Assembly (NCBI GenBank): GCA_963855995.1
Contig: OY979730.1
Span: 9,959,300 to 10,023,299, forward strand
Source of the DNA: Muricea muricata
Taxonomy: Eukaryota; Cnidaria; Anthozoa; Malacalcyonacea; Plexauridae
Length of the DNA: 64,000 bases
Direction: 5' to 3'
Positions 22,801-37,200 of the stretch are shown piece after piece. The notes below the pieces were generated by a model, which saw only the letters and a program-made list of their open reading frames with translations, had not been told where the DNA came from and did not search any database. The position numbers were made by a program, and so were the translations under genes. Within the stretch, counting starts at the first letter, position 1, and each line of letters opens with the position of its first letter.

Positions 22801-25800
22801 CTTAGTTCGGAGTTCTAGAAATCTATTATAGTTATGTTTCAGCTTGGCCATGGTTTTAGCCATTTGGCCTATTAATGGCTCTTTGTATGTGGTACTAGTT
22901 TTTATTCAGAACCGTTGCATTTTGCATTGAAATCAGTTAAAATTTTCCACGCATCACTGTACCGGTGGTCTCTTAAGAATAAACTAACTTTGGACACTTC
23001 TCCTTTTATTTGGAAAGGCTTATTGGGAGATACCCCTTGTCGTATTTTTTCTGCTCATTGGGAATTGTTACATAATTGTACCTTAAATTTTGAAAATGCC
23101 CAATTTGTGATGGAATTCATTGAAACTTGGTGGAAATGTCCAGATGACGCAATGTTTGACAAAGAACTTAGTTTGGAGTTCTAGAAATCTACTATAGTTA
23201 TGTTTCAGCTTGGCCATGGTTTTACCCATTTGGCCTACCAATGGCTCTTTGTATGTGCTTCTAGTCTTTATTCAGAACCGTTGCATTTTGCATCGAAATC
23301 AGTTGAAATTTTCCACGCATCACTGTACCGCTGGTCTCTTAAGAATAAACTAACTTTGGACACTTCTCCTTTCATTTTTAAAAGCTTATTGGGAGATACC
23401 CCATGTTGTAACTTTTTTCCTCATTGGGAATTGTTACATAATTGTACCTTAAATTTTGAAAATGCCCAATTTGTGATGGAATTCATTGAAACTTGGTGGA
23501 AATGTCTAGATGAGACATTGTTTGTGAAAGAACTTAGTTGGTAGTTCTAGAAATGCATTATAGTTATGTTTCAACTTGGCCACGATTTTACCCATTTGGC
23601 CTAACAATGGCTCTTTGTATGTGCTTCTAGTCTTTATTCAGAACCGCTGCATTTTGCATCGAAATCAGTTGAAATTTTCCACGCATCACTGTACTGCTGG
23701 TCTCTTAAGAATAAACTAACTTTGGACACTTCTCCTTTTATTTGGAAAGGCTTATTGAAAGATACCTCTTGTTGTAACTTTTCTCCTCATTGGTAATTGT
23801 TACATAGTTGTACCTGAAATTTTGAAAATGCGCAATTTGTGATCGAATTCATTGAAACTTGGTGGAAATGTCATGATGACGCATTGTTTGTGAAAAAACT
23901 TAGTTCGGAGTTCTAGAAATCTACTATAGTTATGTTTCAGCTTGGCCATGGTTTCACCCATTTGGCCTATTAATGGCTCTTTGTATGTGGTACTAGTTTT
24001 TATTCAGAACCATTGCATTTTGCATTGAAATCAGTTAAAATTTTCCACGCATCACTGTACCGGTGGTCTCTTAAGAATAAACTAACTTTGGACACTTCTC
24101 CTTTTATTTGGAAAGGCTTATTGGGAGATACCCCTTGTCGTATTTTTTCTCCTCATTGGTAATTGTTAGATAATTGTACCTTAGATTTTTAAAATGCCCA
24201 ATTTGTGATGGAATTCATTGAAACTTGGTGGAAATGTCTAGATGAGACATTGTTTGTGAAAGAACTTAGTTGGTAGTTCTAGAAATGCATTATAGTTATG
24301 TTTCAGCTTGGCCACGATTTTACCCATTTGGCCTACGATTGCTCTTTGTATGTGCTTCTAGTCTTTATTCAGAACCGTTGCATTTTGCATCGAAATCAGT
24401 TGAAATTTTCCACGCATCACTGTACCGCTGGTCTCTTAAGAATAAACTAACTTTGGACACTTCTCCTTTTATTTGGAAAGGCTTATTGGGAGATACCTCT
24501 TGTTGTAACTTTTCTCCTCATTGGTAATTGTTACATAATTGTACCTGAAATTTTTAAAATACGCAATTTGTGATGGAATTCATTGAAACTTGGTGGAAAT
24601 GTCATGATGACGCATTGTTTGTGAAAAAACTTAGTTCGGAGTTCTAGAAATCTACTATAGTTATGTTTCAGTTTGGCCATGGTTTTACCCATTTGGCCTA
24701 CCAATGGCTCTTTGTATGTGGTACCAGTCTTTATTCAGAACGTTTGCATTTTGCATCGAAATCAGTTGAAAATTTCCACGAATCACTGTCCCGCTGGTCT
24801 CTTAAGAATAAACTAACTTCCGACACTTCTCCTTTCATTTGGAAAAGCTTATTGCGAGATACCTCTTGTTGTAACTTTTCTCCTCATTGGTAATTGTCAG
24901 ATAATTGTACCTGAAATTTTGAAAATGCACAATTTGTGATGGAATTCATTGAAACTTGGTGGAAATGTCCAGATGACGCATTGTTTGTGAAAAAACTTAG
25001 TTCGGAGTTCTAGAAATCTACTATAGGTATGTTTCAGCTTGGCCATGGTTTTACCCATTTGGCCTACCAATGGCTCTTTGTATGTGGTACCAGTCTTTAT
25101 TCAGAACGTTTGCATTTTGCATCGATATCAGTTGAAATTTTCCATGCATCACTGTACCGCTGGTCTCTTAAGAATAAACTAACTTTGGACACTTCTCCTT
25201 TTATTTGGAAAGGCTTATTGGGAGATACCCCTTGTCGTATTTTTTCTCCTCATTGGTAATTGTTAGATAATTGTACCTGAAATTTTGAAAATGCCCAATT
25301 TGTGATGAAATTCATTGAAACTTGGTGGAAATGTCCAGATGACGCATTGTTTGTAAAAAAACTTAGTTCGGAGTTCTAGAAATCTATTATAGTTATGTTT
25401 CAGCTTGGCCATGGTTTTAGCCATTTGGCCTATTAATGGCTCTTTGTATGTGGTACTAGTTTTTATTCAGAACCGTTGCATTTTGCATTGAAATCAGTTA
25501 AAATTTTCCACGCATCACTGTACCGGTGGTCTCTTAAGAATAAACTAACTTTGGACACTTCTCCTTTTATTTGGAAAGGCTTATTGGGAGATACCCCTTG
25601 TCGTATTTTTTCTGCTCATTGGGAATTGTTACATAATTGTACCTTAAATTTTGAAAATGCCCAATTTGTGATGGAATTCATTGAAACTTGGTGGAAATGT
25701 CCAGATGACGCATTGTTTGACAAAGAACTTAGTTTGGAGTTCTAGAAATCTACTATAGTTATGTTTCAGCTTGGCCATGGTTTTACCCATTTGGCCTACC

Positions 25801-28281
25801 AATGGCTCTTTGTATGTGCTTCTAGTCTTTATTCAGAACCGTTGCATTTTGCATCGAAATCAGTTGAAATTTTCCACGCATCACTGTACCGCTGGTCTCT
25901 TAAGAATAAACTAACTTTGGACACTTCTCCTTTCATTTTTAAAAGCTTATTGGGAGATACCCCATGTTGTAACTTTTTTCCTCATTGGGAATTGTTACAT
26001 AATTGTACCTTAAATTTTGAAAATGCCCAATTTGTGATGGAATTCATTGAAACTTGGTGGAAATGTCTAGATGAGACATTGTTTGTGAAAGAACTTAGTT
26101 GGTAGTTCTAGAAATGCATTATAGTTATGTTTCAACTTGGCCACGATTTTACCCATTTGGCCTAACAATGGCTCTTTGTATGTGCTTCTAGTCTTTATTC
26201 AGAACCGCTGCATTTTGCATCGAAATCAGTTGAAATTTTCCACGCATCACTGTACTGCTGGTCTCTTAAGAATAAACTAACTTTGGACACTTCTTTTTTT
26301 ATTTGGAAAGGCTTATTGAAAGATACCTCTTGTTGTAACTTTTCTCCTCATTGGTAATTGTTACATAGTTGTACCTGAAATTTTGAAAATGCGCAATTTG
26401 TGATCGAATTCATTGAAACTTGGTGGAAATGTCATGATGACGCATTGTTTGTGAAAAAACTTAGTTCGGAGTTCTAGAAATCTACTATAGTTATGTTTCA
26501 GCTTGGCCATGGTTTTACCCATTTGGCCTATTAATGGCTCTTTGTATGTGGTACTAGTTTTTATTCAGAACCATTGCATTTTGCATTGAAATCAGTTAAA
26601 ATTTTCCACGCATCACTGTACCGGTGGTCTCTTAAGAATAAACTAACTTTGGACACTTCTCCTTTTATTTGGAAAGCCTTATTGGGAGATACCCCATGCT
26701 GCAACTTTTCTCCTCATTGGTAATTGTTACATAATTTTACCTGAAATTTTTAAAATGCCCAATTTGTGATGAAATTCATTGAAACTTGGTGGAAATGTCC
26801 ATATGACGCATATTTTGTGAAAGAACTTAGTTCGGAGTTCTATAAATGCATTATAGTTATGTTTCAGCTTGGCCACGATTTTACCCATTTGGCCTACCAA
26901 TGGCTCTTTGTATGTGCTTCTAGTCTTTATTCAGAACCGTTGCAATTTGCATCGAAATCAGTTGAAATTTTCCACGCACCACTGTACCGCTGGTCTCTTA
27001 AGAATAAACTAAGTTTGGACACTTCTCCTTTAATTTTGAAAGCCTTATTGGGAGATACCTCTTGTTGTAACTTTTCTCCTCATTGGTAATTGTTACATAA
27101 TTGTACCTTAAATTTTGAAAATGCCCAATTTGTGATGGAATTCATTGAAACTTGGTGGAAATGTCTAGATGACGCATTGTTTGTGAAAGAACTTAGTTCG
27201 TAGATCCAGAAATGCATTATAGTTATGTTTCAGCTTGGCCACGATTTTACCCATTTTGCCTTCCAATGGCTCTTTGTAGGTGCTTCTAGTCTTTATTCAG
27301 AACCGTTGCATTTTGCATGAAAATCAGTTGAAAATTTTTACGAATCACTGTCCCGCTGGTCTCTTAAGAACAAACTAACTTTGGACACTTCTCCTTTCAT
27401 TTGGAAAAGCTTATTGGGAGATACCCCTTGTTGCAACTTTTCTCCTCATTGGTAATTGTTACATAATTGTACCTGAAATTTTTAAAATGCCCAATTTGTG
27501 ATGGAATTCATTGAAACTTGGTGGAAATGTCCAGATGACGCATTGTTTGATAAAGAACTTAGTTCGTAGTTCTAGAGATGCATTATAGTTATGTTTCAGC
27601 TTGGCCGTGATTTTACCCATTTGACTTACCAATGGCTCTTTGTATGTGGTACTAGTCTTTATTCAAAACCGTTGCATTTTGCATCGAAATCAGTTAAAAT
27701 ATTTTGCGCATCACTGTACCGCTGGTCTCTTAAGAATAAACTAACTTTGGACACTTCTCCTTTAATTTGGAAAGCCTTATTGGGAGATACCTCTTGTTGT
27801 AACTTTTCTCCTCATTGGTAGTTGTTACATAATTGTACCTTAAATTTTTAAAATGCCCAATTTGTGATGGAATTCATTGAAACTTATTGGAAATGTGTAG
27901 ATGACGCATTGTTTGTGAAAGAACTTAGTTCGTAGTCCTAGAAATGCATTATAGTTATGTTTCAGCTCGGCCACGATTTTACCCATTTTTCCTACCATTG
28001 GCTCTTTGTATGTGCTTCTAGTCTTTATTCAAAACTGTTGCATTTTGCATCGAAATCAGTTGAAATTTTCCACGCATCACTGTACCGCTGCTCTCTTAAG
28101 AATAAACTAACTTTGGACATTTCTCCTTTTATTTTGAAAGGCTTATTGGGAGATACCTCTTGTTGTAACTTTTCTCCTCATTGGTAATTGTTACATAATT
28201 GTACCTGAAATTTTGAAAATGCGCAATTTGTGATGGAATTCATTGAAACTTGGTGGAAATGTCCAGATGACGCATTGTTTG
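19859..28281 (+). repeat. 8.4-kb segmental block, copy 2
   Basis: Second copy of 9981-18403. The left limit is set by GATGACCCATTG here against GATGACGCATTG, and the right limit by TTTGTGAAAG here against TTTGATAAAG. Equal lengths and sparse differences point to a recent duplication of a block of about 23 monomers. Confidence 0.92.
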
Positions 28282-28722
28282 TGAAAGAACTTAGTTCAGA
28301 GTTCTATAAATGCATTATAGTTATGTTTCAGCTTGGCCGTGATTTTACCCATTTGACCTACCAATGGCTCTTTGTATGTGCTTCTAGTCTTTATTCAGAA
28401 CCGTTGCATTTTGCATCGAAATCAGTTGAAATTTTCCACGCATCACTGTACCGCTGGTCTCTTAAGAATAAACTAACTTTGGACACTTCTCCTTTCATTT
28501 GGAAAAGCTTATTGGGAGATACCCCTTGTTGTAACTTTTTTCCTCATTGGGAATTGTTACATAATTGTACCTTAAATTTTGAAAATGCCCAATTTGTGAT
28601 GGAATTCATTGAAACTTGGTGGAAATGTCTAGATGAGACATTGTTTGTGAAAGAACTTAGTTGGTAGTTCTAGAAATGCATTATAGTTATGTTTCAGCTT
28701 GGCCACGATTTTACCCATTTGG

Positions 28723-31700
28723 CCTACCAATGGCTCTTTGTATGTGCTTCTAGTCTTTATTCAGAACCGTTGCATTTTGCATCGAAATCAGTTGAAATTT
28801 TCCACGCATCACTGTACCGCTGGTGTCTTAAGAATAAACTAACTTTGGACACTTCTCCTTTTATTTGGAAAGGCTTATTGGGAGATACCTCTTGTTGTAA
28901 CTTATCTCCTCATTGGTAATTTTTACATAATTGTACCTAAAATTTTGAAAATGCGCAATTTGTGATGGAATTCATTGAAACTTGGTGGAAATGTCATGAT
29001 GACCCATTGTTTGTGAAAAAACTTAGTTCGGAGTTCGAGAAATCTACTATAGTTATGTTTCAGCTTGGCCATGGTTTTACCCATTTGGCCTACCAATGGC
29101 TCTTTGTATGTGGTACCAGTCTTTATTCAGAACGTTTGCATTTTGCATCGAAATCAGTTGAAAATTTCCACGAATCACTGTCCCGCTGGTCTCTTAAGAA
29201 TAAACTAACTTCCGACACTTCTCCTTTCATTTGGAAAAGCTTATTGGGAGATACCGCTTGTTGCAACTTTTCTCCTCATTGGTAATTGTTACATAATTGT
29301 ACCTGAAATTTTTAAAATGCCCAAGTTGTGATGGAATTCATTGAAACTTGGTGGAAATGTCCAGATGACGCATTGTTTGAGAAAGAACTTAGTTCGGAGT
29401 TCTATAAATGCATTATAGTTATGTTTCAGCTTGGCCGTGATTTTACCCATTTGACCTACCAATGGCTCTTTGTATGTGCTTCTAGTCTTTATTCAGAACC
29501 GTTGCATTTTGCATCGAAATCAGTTGAAATTTTCCACGCATCACTGTACCGCTGGTCTCTTAAGAATAAACTAACTTTGGACACTTCTCCTTTAATTTGG
29601 AAAGCCTTATTGGGAGATACCTCTTGTTGTAACTTTTCTCCTCATTGGTAATTGTTACATAATTGTACCTTAAATTTTGAAAATGCCCAATTTGTGATGG
29701 AATTCATTGAAACTTGGTGGAAATGTCATGATGACGCATTGTTTGTGAAAAAACTTAGTTCGGAGTTCGAGAAATCTACTATAGTTATGTTTCAGCTTGG
29801 CCATGGTTTTACCCATTTGGCCTACCAATGGCTCTTTGTATGTGGTACCAGTCTTTATTCAGAACGTTTGCATTTTGCATCGAAATCAGTTGAAAATTTC
29901 CACGAATCACTGTCCCGCTGGTCTCTTAAGAATAAACTAACTTTGGACACTTCTCCTTTCATTTGGAAAAGCTTATTGGGAAATACCGCTTCTTGCAACT
30001 TTTCTCCTCATTGGTAATTGTTACATAATTGTACCTGAAATTTTTAAAATGCCCAATTTGTGATGGAATTCATTGAAACTTGGTGGAAATGTCTAGATGA
30101 CGCATTGTTTGAGAAAGAACTTTGTTCGGAGTTCTATAAATGCATTATAGTTATGTTTCAGCTTGGCCGTGATTTTACCCATTTGACCTACCAATGGCTC
30201 TTTGTATGTGCTTCTAGTCTTTATTCAGAACCGTTGCATTTTGCATTGAAATCAGTTGAAATTTTCCACGCATCACTGTACCGCTGGTCTCTTAAGAATA
30301 AACTAACTTTGGACACTTCTCCTTTAATTTGGAAAGCCTAATTGGGAGATACCTGTTGTTGTAACTTTTCACCTCATTGGTAGTTGTTACATAATTGTAC
30401 CTTAAATTTTGAAAATGCCCAATTTGTGATGGAATTCATTGAAACTTGGTGGAAATGTGTAGATGACGCATTGTGTGTGAAAGAACTTAGTTCGTAGTCC
30501 TACAAATGAATTATAGTTATCTTTCAGCTTGGCCACGATTTTACCCATTTTGCCTACCATTGGCTCTTTGTATGTGCTTCTAGTCTTTATTCAAAACTGT
30601 TGCATTTTGCATCGAAATCAGTTGAAATTTTCCACGCATCACTGTACCGCTGCTCTCTTAAGAATAAACTAACTTTGGACACTTCTCCTTTCATTTGGAA
30701 AAGCTTATTGGGAGATACCGCTTGTTGCAACTTTTCTCCTCATTGGTAATTGTTACATAATTGTACCTGAAATTTTGAAAATGCGCAATTTGTGATGGAA
30801 TTCATTGAAACTTGGTGGAAATGTCCAGATGACGCATTGTTTGTGAAAGAACTTAGTTCAGAGTTCTATAAATGCATTATAGTTATGTTTCAGCTTGGCC
30901 GTGATTTTACCCATTTGACCTACCAATGGCTCTTTGTATGTGCTTCTAGTCTTTATTCAGAACCGCTGCATTTTGCATCGAAATCAGTTGAAATTTTCCA
31001 TGCATCACTGTACCGCTGGTCTCTTAAGAATAAACTAACTTTGGACACTTCTCCTTTCATTTTGAAAAGCTTATTAGGAGATACCCCTTGTTGTAACTTT
31101 TTTCCTCATTGGGAATTGTTACATAATTGTACCTTAAATTTTGAAAATGCCCAATTTGTGATGGAATTCATTGAAACTTGGTGGAAATGTCTAGATGAGA
31201 CATTGTTTGTGAAAGAACTTAGTTGCTAGTTCTAGAAATGCATTATAGTTATGTTTCAGCTTGGCCACGATTTTACCCATTTGGCCTACGATTGCTCTTT
31301 GTATGTGCTTCTAGTCTTTATTCAGAACCGTTGCATTTTGCATCGAAATCAGTTGAAATTTTCCACGCATCACTGTACCGCTTGTCTCTTAAGAATAAAC
31401 TAACTTTGGACACTTCTCCTTTTATTTGGATAGGCTTATTAGGAGATACCTCTTGTTGTAACTTTTCTCCTCATTGGTAATTGTTAGATAATTGTACCTG
31501 AAATTTTGAAAATGCGCAATTTGTGATGAAATTCATTGAAACTTGGTGGAAATGTCCAGATGACGCATTGTTTGTAAAAAAATTTAGTTCGGAGTTCTAG
31601 AAATCTATTATAGTTATGTTTCAGCTTGGCCATGGTTTTAGCCATTTGGCCTATTAATGGCTCTTTGTATGTGGTACTAGTTTTTATTCAGAACCGTTGC

Positions 31701-34211
31701 ATTTTGCATTGAAATCAGTTAAAATTTTCCAAGCATCACTATACCGGTGGTCTCTTAAGAATAAACTAACTTTGGACACTTCTCCTTTTATTTGGAAAGG
31801 CTTATTGGGAGATACCGCTTGTCGTATTTTTTCTCCTCATTGGTAATTGTTAGATAATTGTACCTGAAATTTTGAAAATGCCCAATTTGTGATGAAATTC
31901 ATTGAAACTTGGTGGAAATGTCCAGATGACGCATTGTTTGTAAAAAAACTTAGTTCGGAGTTCTAGAAATCTATTATAGTTATGTTTCAGCTTGGCCATG
32001 GTTTTAGCCATTTGGCCTATTAATGGCTCTTTGTATGTGGTACTAGTTTTTATTCAGAACCGTTGCATTTTGCATTGAAATCAGTTAAAATTTTCCACGC
32101 ATCACTGTACCGCTGGTCTCTTAAGAATAAACTAACTTTGGACACTTCTCCTTTTATTTGGAAAGGCTTATTGGGAGATACCCCTTGTCGTATTTTTTCT
32201 GCTCATTGGGAATTGTTACATAATTGTACCTTAAATTTTTAAAATGCCCAATTTGTGATGGAATTCATTGAAACTTGGTGGAAATGTCCAGATGACGCAT
32301 TGTTTGACAAAGAACTTAGTTTGGAGTTCTAGAAATCTACTATAGTTATGTTTCAGCTTGGCCATGGTTTTACCCATTTGGCCTACCAATGGCTCTTTGT
32401 ATGTGCTTCTAGTCTTTATTCAGAACCGTTGCATTTTGCATCGAAATCAGTTGAAATTTTCCACGCATCACTGTACCGCTGGTCTCTTAAGAATAAACTA
32501 ACTTTGGACACTTCTCCTTTCATTTTTAAAAGCTTATTGGGAGATACCCCATGTTGTAACTTTTTTCCTCATTGGGAATTGTTACATAATTGTACCTTAA
32601 ATTTTGAAAATGCCCAATTTGTGATGGAATTCATTGAAACTTGGTGGAAATGTCTAGATGAGACATTGTTTGTGAAAGAACTTAGTTGGTAGTTCTTGAA
32701 ATGCATTATAGTTATGTTTCAACTTGGCCACGATTTTACCCATTTGGCCTAACAATGGCTCTTTGTATGTGCTTCTAGTCTTTATTCAGAACCGCTGCAT
32801 TTTGCATCGAAATCAGTTGAAATTTTCCACGCATCACTGTACTGCTGGTCTCTTAAGAATAAACTAACTTTGGACACTTCTCCTTTTATTTGGAAAGGCT
32901 TATTGAAAGATACCTCTTGTTGTAACTTTTCTCCTCATTGGTAATTGTTACATAGTTGTACCTGAAATTTTGAAAATGCGCAATTTGTGATGGAATTCAT
33001 TGAAACTTGGTGGAAATGTCATGATGACGCATTGTTTGTGAAAAAACTTAGTTCGGAGTTCTAGAAATCTACTATAGTTATGTTTCAGCTTGGCCATGGT
33101 TTTACCCATTTGGCCTATTAATGGCTCTTTGTATGTGGTACTAGTTTTTATTCAGAACCGTTGCATTTTGCATTGAAATCAGTTAAAATTTTCCACGCAT
33201 CACTGTACCGGTGGTCTCTTAAGAATAAACTAACTTTGGACACTTCTCCTTTTATTTGGAAAGGCTTATTGGGAGATACCCCATGCTGCAACTTTTCTCC
33301 TCATTGGTAATTGTTACATAATTTTACCTGAAATTTTTAAAATGCCCAATTTGTGATGAAATTCATTGAAACTTGGTGGAAATGTCCATATGACGCATAT
33401 TTTGTGAAAGAACTTAGTTCGGAGTTCTATAAATGCATTATAGTTATGTTTCAGCTTGGCCACGATTTTACCCATTTGGCCTACCAATGGCTCTTTGTAT
33501 GTGCTTCTAGTCTTTATTCAGAACCGTTGCATTTTGCATCGAAATCAGTTGAAATTTTCCACGCACCACTGTACCGCTGGTCTCTTAAGAATAAACTAAG
33601 TTTGGACACTTCTCCTTTAATTTTGAAAGCCTTATTGGGAGATACCTCTTGTTGTAACTTTTCTCCTCATTGGTAATTGTTACATAATTGTACCTTAAAT
33701 TTTGAAAATGCCCAATTTGTGATGGAATTCATTGAAACTTGGTGGAAATGTCTAGATGACGCATTGTTTGTGAAAGAACTTAGTTCGTAGATCCAGAAAT
33801 GCATTATAGTTATGTTTCAGCTTGGCCACGATTTTACCCATTTTGCCTTCCAATGGCTCTTTGTAGGTGCTTCTAGTCTTTATTCAGAACCGTTGCATTT
33901 TGCATGAAAATCAGTTGAAAATTTTTACGAATCACTGTCCCGCTAGTCTCTTAAGAACAAACTAACTTTGGACACTTCTCCTTTCATTTGGAAAAGCTTA
34001 TTGGGAGATACCCCTTGTTGCAACTTTTCTCCTCATTGGTAATTGTTACATAATTGTACCTGAAATTTTTAAAATGCCCAATTTGTGATGGAATTCATTG
34101 AAACTTGGTGGAAATGTCCAGATGACGCATTGTTTGAGAAAGAACTTAGTTCGGAGTTCTATAAATGCATTATAGTTATGTTTCAGCTTGGTCGTGATTT
34201 TACCCATTTGA
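28723..34211 (+). repeat. 15-mer higher-order repeat (5,489 bp), copy 1
   Basis: First of nearly three tandem copies. The period is 15 x 366 less one base, because each copy includes one CCTACGATTGCTC 1-bp deletion unit (31285, 36774, 42263). Within it, about 31860-34000 closely resembles 25270-27410 of the 8.4-kb block, so this repeat was assembled in part from that block. Confidence 0.93.
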
Positions 34212-37200
34212 CCTACCAATGGCTCTTTGTATGTGCTTCTAGTCTTTATTCAGAACCGTTGCATTTTGCATCGAAATCAGTTGAAATTTTCCACGCATCA
34301 CTGTACCGCTGGTGTCTTAAGAATAAACTAACTTTGGACACTTCTCCTTTTATTTGGAAAGGCTTATTGGGAGATACCTCTTGTTGTAACTTATCTCCTC
34401 ATTGGTAATTTTTACATAATTGTACCTAAAATTTTGAAAATGCGCAATTTGTGATGGAATTCATTGAAACTTGGTGGAAATGTCATGATGACCCATTGTT
34501 TGTGAAAAAACTTAGTTCGGAGTTCGAGAAATCTACTATAGTTATGTTTCAGCTTGGCCATGGTTTTACCCATTTGGCCTACCAATGGCTCTTTGTATGT
34601 GGTACCAGTCTTTATTCAGAACGTTTGCATTTTGCATCGAAATCAGTTGAAAATTTCCACGAATCACTGTCCCGCTGGTCTCTTAAGAATAAACTAACTT
34701 CCGACACTTCTCCTTTCATTTGGAAAAGCTTATTGGGAGATACCGCTTGTTGCAACTTTTCTCCTCATTGGTAATTGTTACATAATTGTACCTGAAATTT
34801 TTAAAATGCCCAAGTTGTGATGGAATTCATTGAAACTTGGTGGAAATGTCCAGATGACGCATTGTTTGAGAAAGAACTTAGTTCGGAGTTCTATAAATGC
34901 ATTATAGTTATGTTTCAGCTTGGCCGTGATTTTACCCATTTGACCTACCAATGGCTCTTTGTATGTGCTTCTAGTCTTTATTCAGAACCGTTGCATTTTG
35001 CATCGAAATCAGTTGAAATTTTCCACGCATCACTGTACCGCTGGTCTCTTAAGAATAAACTAACTTTGGACACTTCTCCTTTAATTTGGAAAGCCTTATT
35101 GGGAGATACCTCTTGTTGTAACTTTTCTCCTCATTGGTAATTGTTACATAATTGTACCTTAAATTTTGAAAATGCCCAATTTGTGATGGAATTCATTGAA
35201 ACTTGGTGGAAATGTCATGATGACGCATTGTTTGTGAAAAAACTTAGTTCGGAGTTCGAGAAATCTACTATAGTTATGTTTCAGCTTGGCCATGGTTTTA
35301 CCCATTTGGCCTACCAATGGCTCTTTGTATGTGGTACCAGTCTTTATTCAGAACGTTTGCATTTTGCATCGAAATCAGTTGAAAATTTTTACGAATCACT
35401 GTCCCGCTGGTCTCTTAAGAATAAACTAACTTTGGACACTTCTCCTTTCATTTGGAAAAGCTTATTGGGAGATACCGCTTCTTGCAACTTTTCTCCTCAT
35501 TGGTAATTGTTACATAATTGTACCTGAAATTTTTAAAATGCCCAATTTGTGATGGAATTCATTGAAACTTGGTGGAAATGTCTAGATGACGCATTGTTTG
35601 AGAAAGAACTTTGTTCGGAGTTCTATAAATGCATTATAGTTATGTTTCAGCTTGGCCGTGATTTTACCCATTTGACCTACCAATGGCTCTTTGTATGTGC
35701 TTCTAGTCTTTATTCAGAACCGTTGCATTTTGCATTGAAATCAGTTGAAATTTTCCACGCATCACTGTACCGCTGGTCTCTTAAGAATAAACTAACTTTG
35801 GACACTTCTCCTTTAATTTGGAAAGCCTAATTGGGAGATACCTCTTGTTGTAACTTTTCACCTCATTGGTAGTTGTTACATAATTGTACCTTAAATTTTG
35901 AAAATGCCCAATTTGTGATGGAATTCATTGAAACTTGGTGGAAATGTGTAGATGACGCATTGTGTGTGAAAGAACTTAGTTCGTAGTCCTACAAATGAAT
36001 TATAGTTATCTTTCAGCTTGGCCACGATTTTACCCATTTTGCCTACCATTGGCTCTTTGTATGTGCTTCTAGTCTTTATTCAAAACTGTTGCATTTTGCA
36101 TCGAAATCAGTTGAAATTTTCCACGCATCACTGTACCGCTGCTCTCTTAAGAATAAACTAACTTTGGACACTTCTCCTTTCATTTGGAAAAGCTTATTGG
36201 GAGATACCGCTTGTTGCAACTTTTCTCCTCATTGGTAATTGTTACATAATTGTACCTGAAATTTTGAAAATGCGCAATTTGTGATGGAATTCATTGAAAC
36301 TTGGTGGAAATGTCCAGATGACGCATTGTTTGTGAAAGAACTTAGTTCAGAGTTCTATAAATGCATTATAGTTATGTTTCAGCTTGGCCGTGATTTTACC
36401 CATTTGACCTACCAATGGCTCTTTGTATGTGCTTCTAGTCTTTATTCAGAACCGCTGCATTTTGCATCGAAATCAGTTGAAATTTTCCATGCATCACTGT
36501 ACCGCTGGTCTCTTAAGAATAAACTAACTTTGGACACTTCTCCTTTCATTTTGAAAAGCTTATTAGGAGATACCCCTTGTTGTAACTTTTTTCCTCATTG
36601 GGAATTGTTACATAATTGTACCTTAAATTTTGAAAATGCCCAATTTGTGATGGAATTCATTGAAACTTGGTGGAAATGTCTAGATGAGACATTGTTTGTG
36701 AAAGAACTTAGTTGGTAGTTCTAGAAATGCATTATAGTTATGTTTCAGCTTGGCCACGATTTTACCCATTTGGCCTACGATTGCTCTTTGTATGTGCTTC
36801 TAGTCTTTATTCAGAACCGTTGCATTTTGCATCGAAATCAGTTGAAATTTTCCACGCATCACTGTACCGCTTGTCTCTTAAGAATAAACTAACTTTGGAC
36901 ACTTCTCCTTTTATTTGGATAGGCTTATTAGGAGATACCTCTTGTTGTAACTTTTCTCCTCATTGGTAATTGTTAGATAATTGTACCTGAAATTTTGAAA
37001 ATGCGCAATTTGTGATGAAATTCATTGAAACTTGGTGGAAATGTCCAGATGACGCATTGTTTGTAAAAAAATTTAGTTCGGAGTTCTAGAAATCTATTAT
37101 AGTTATGTTTCAGCTTGGCCATGGTTTTAGCCATTTGGCCTATTAATGGCTCTTTGTATGTGGTACTAGTTTTTATTCAGAACCGTTGCATTTTGCATTG

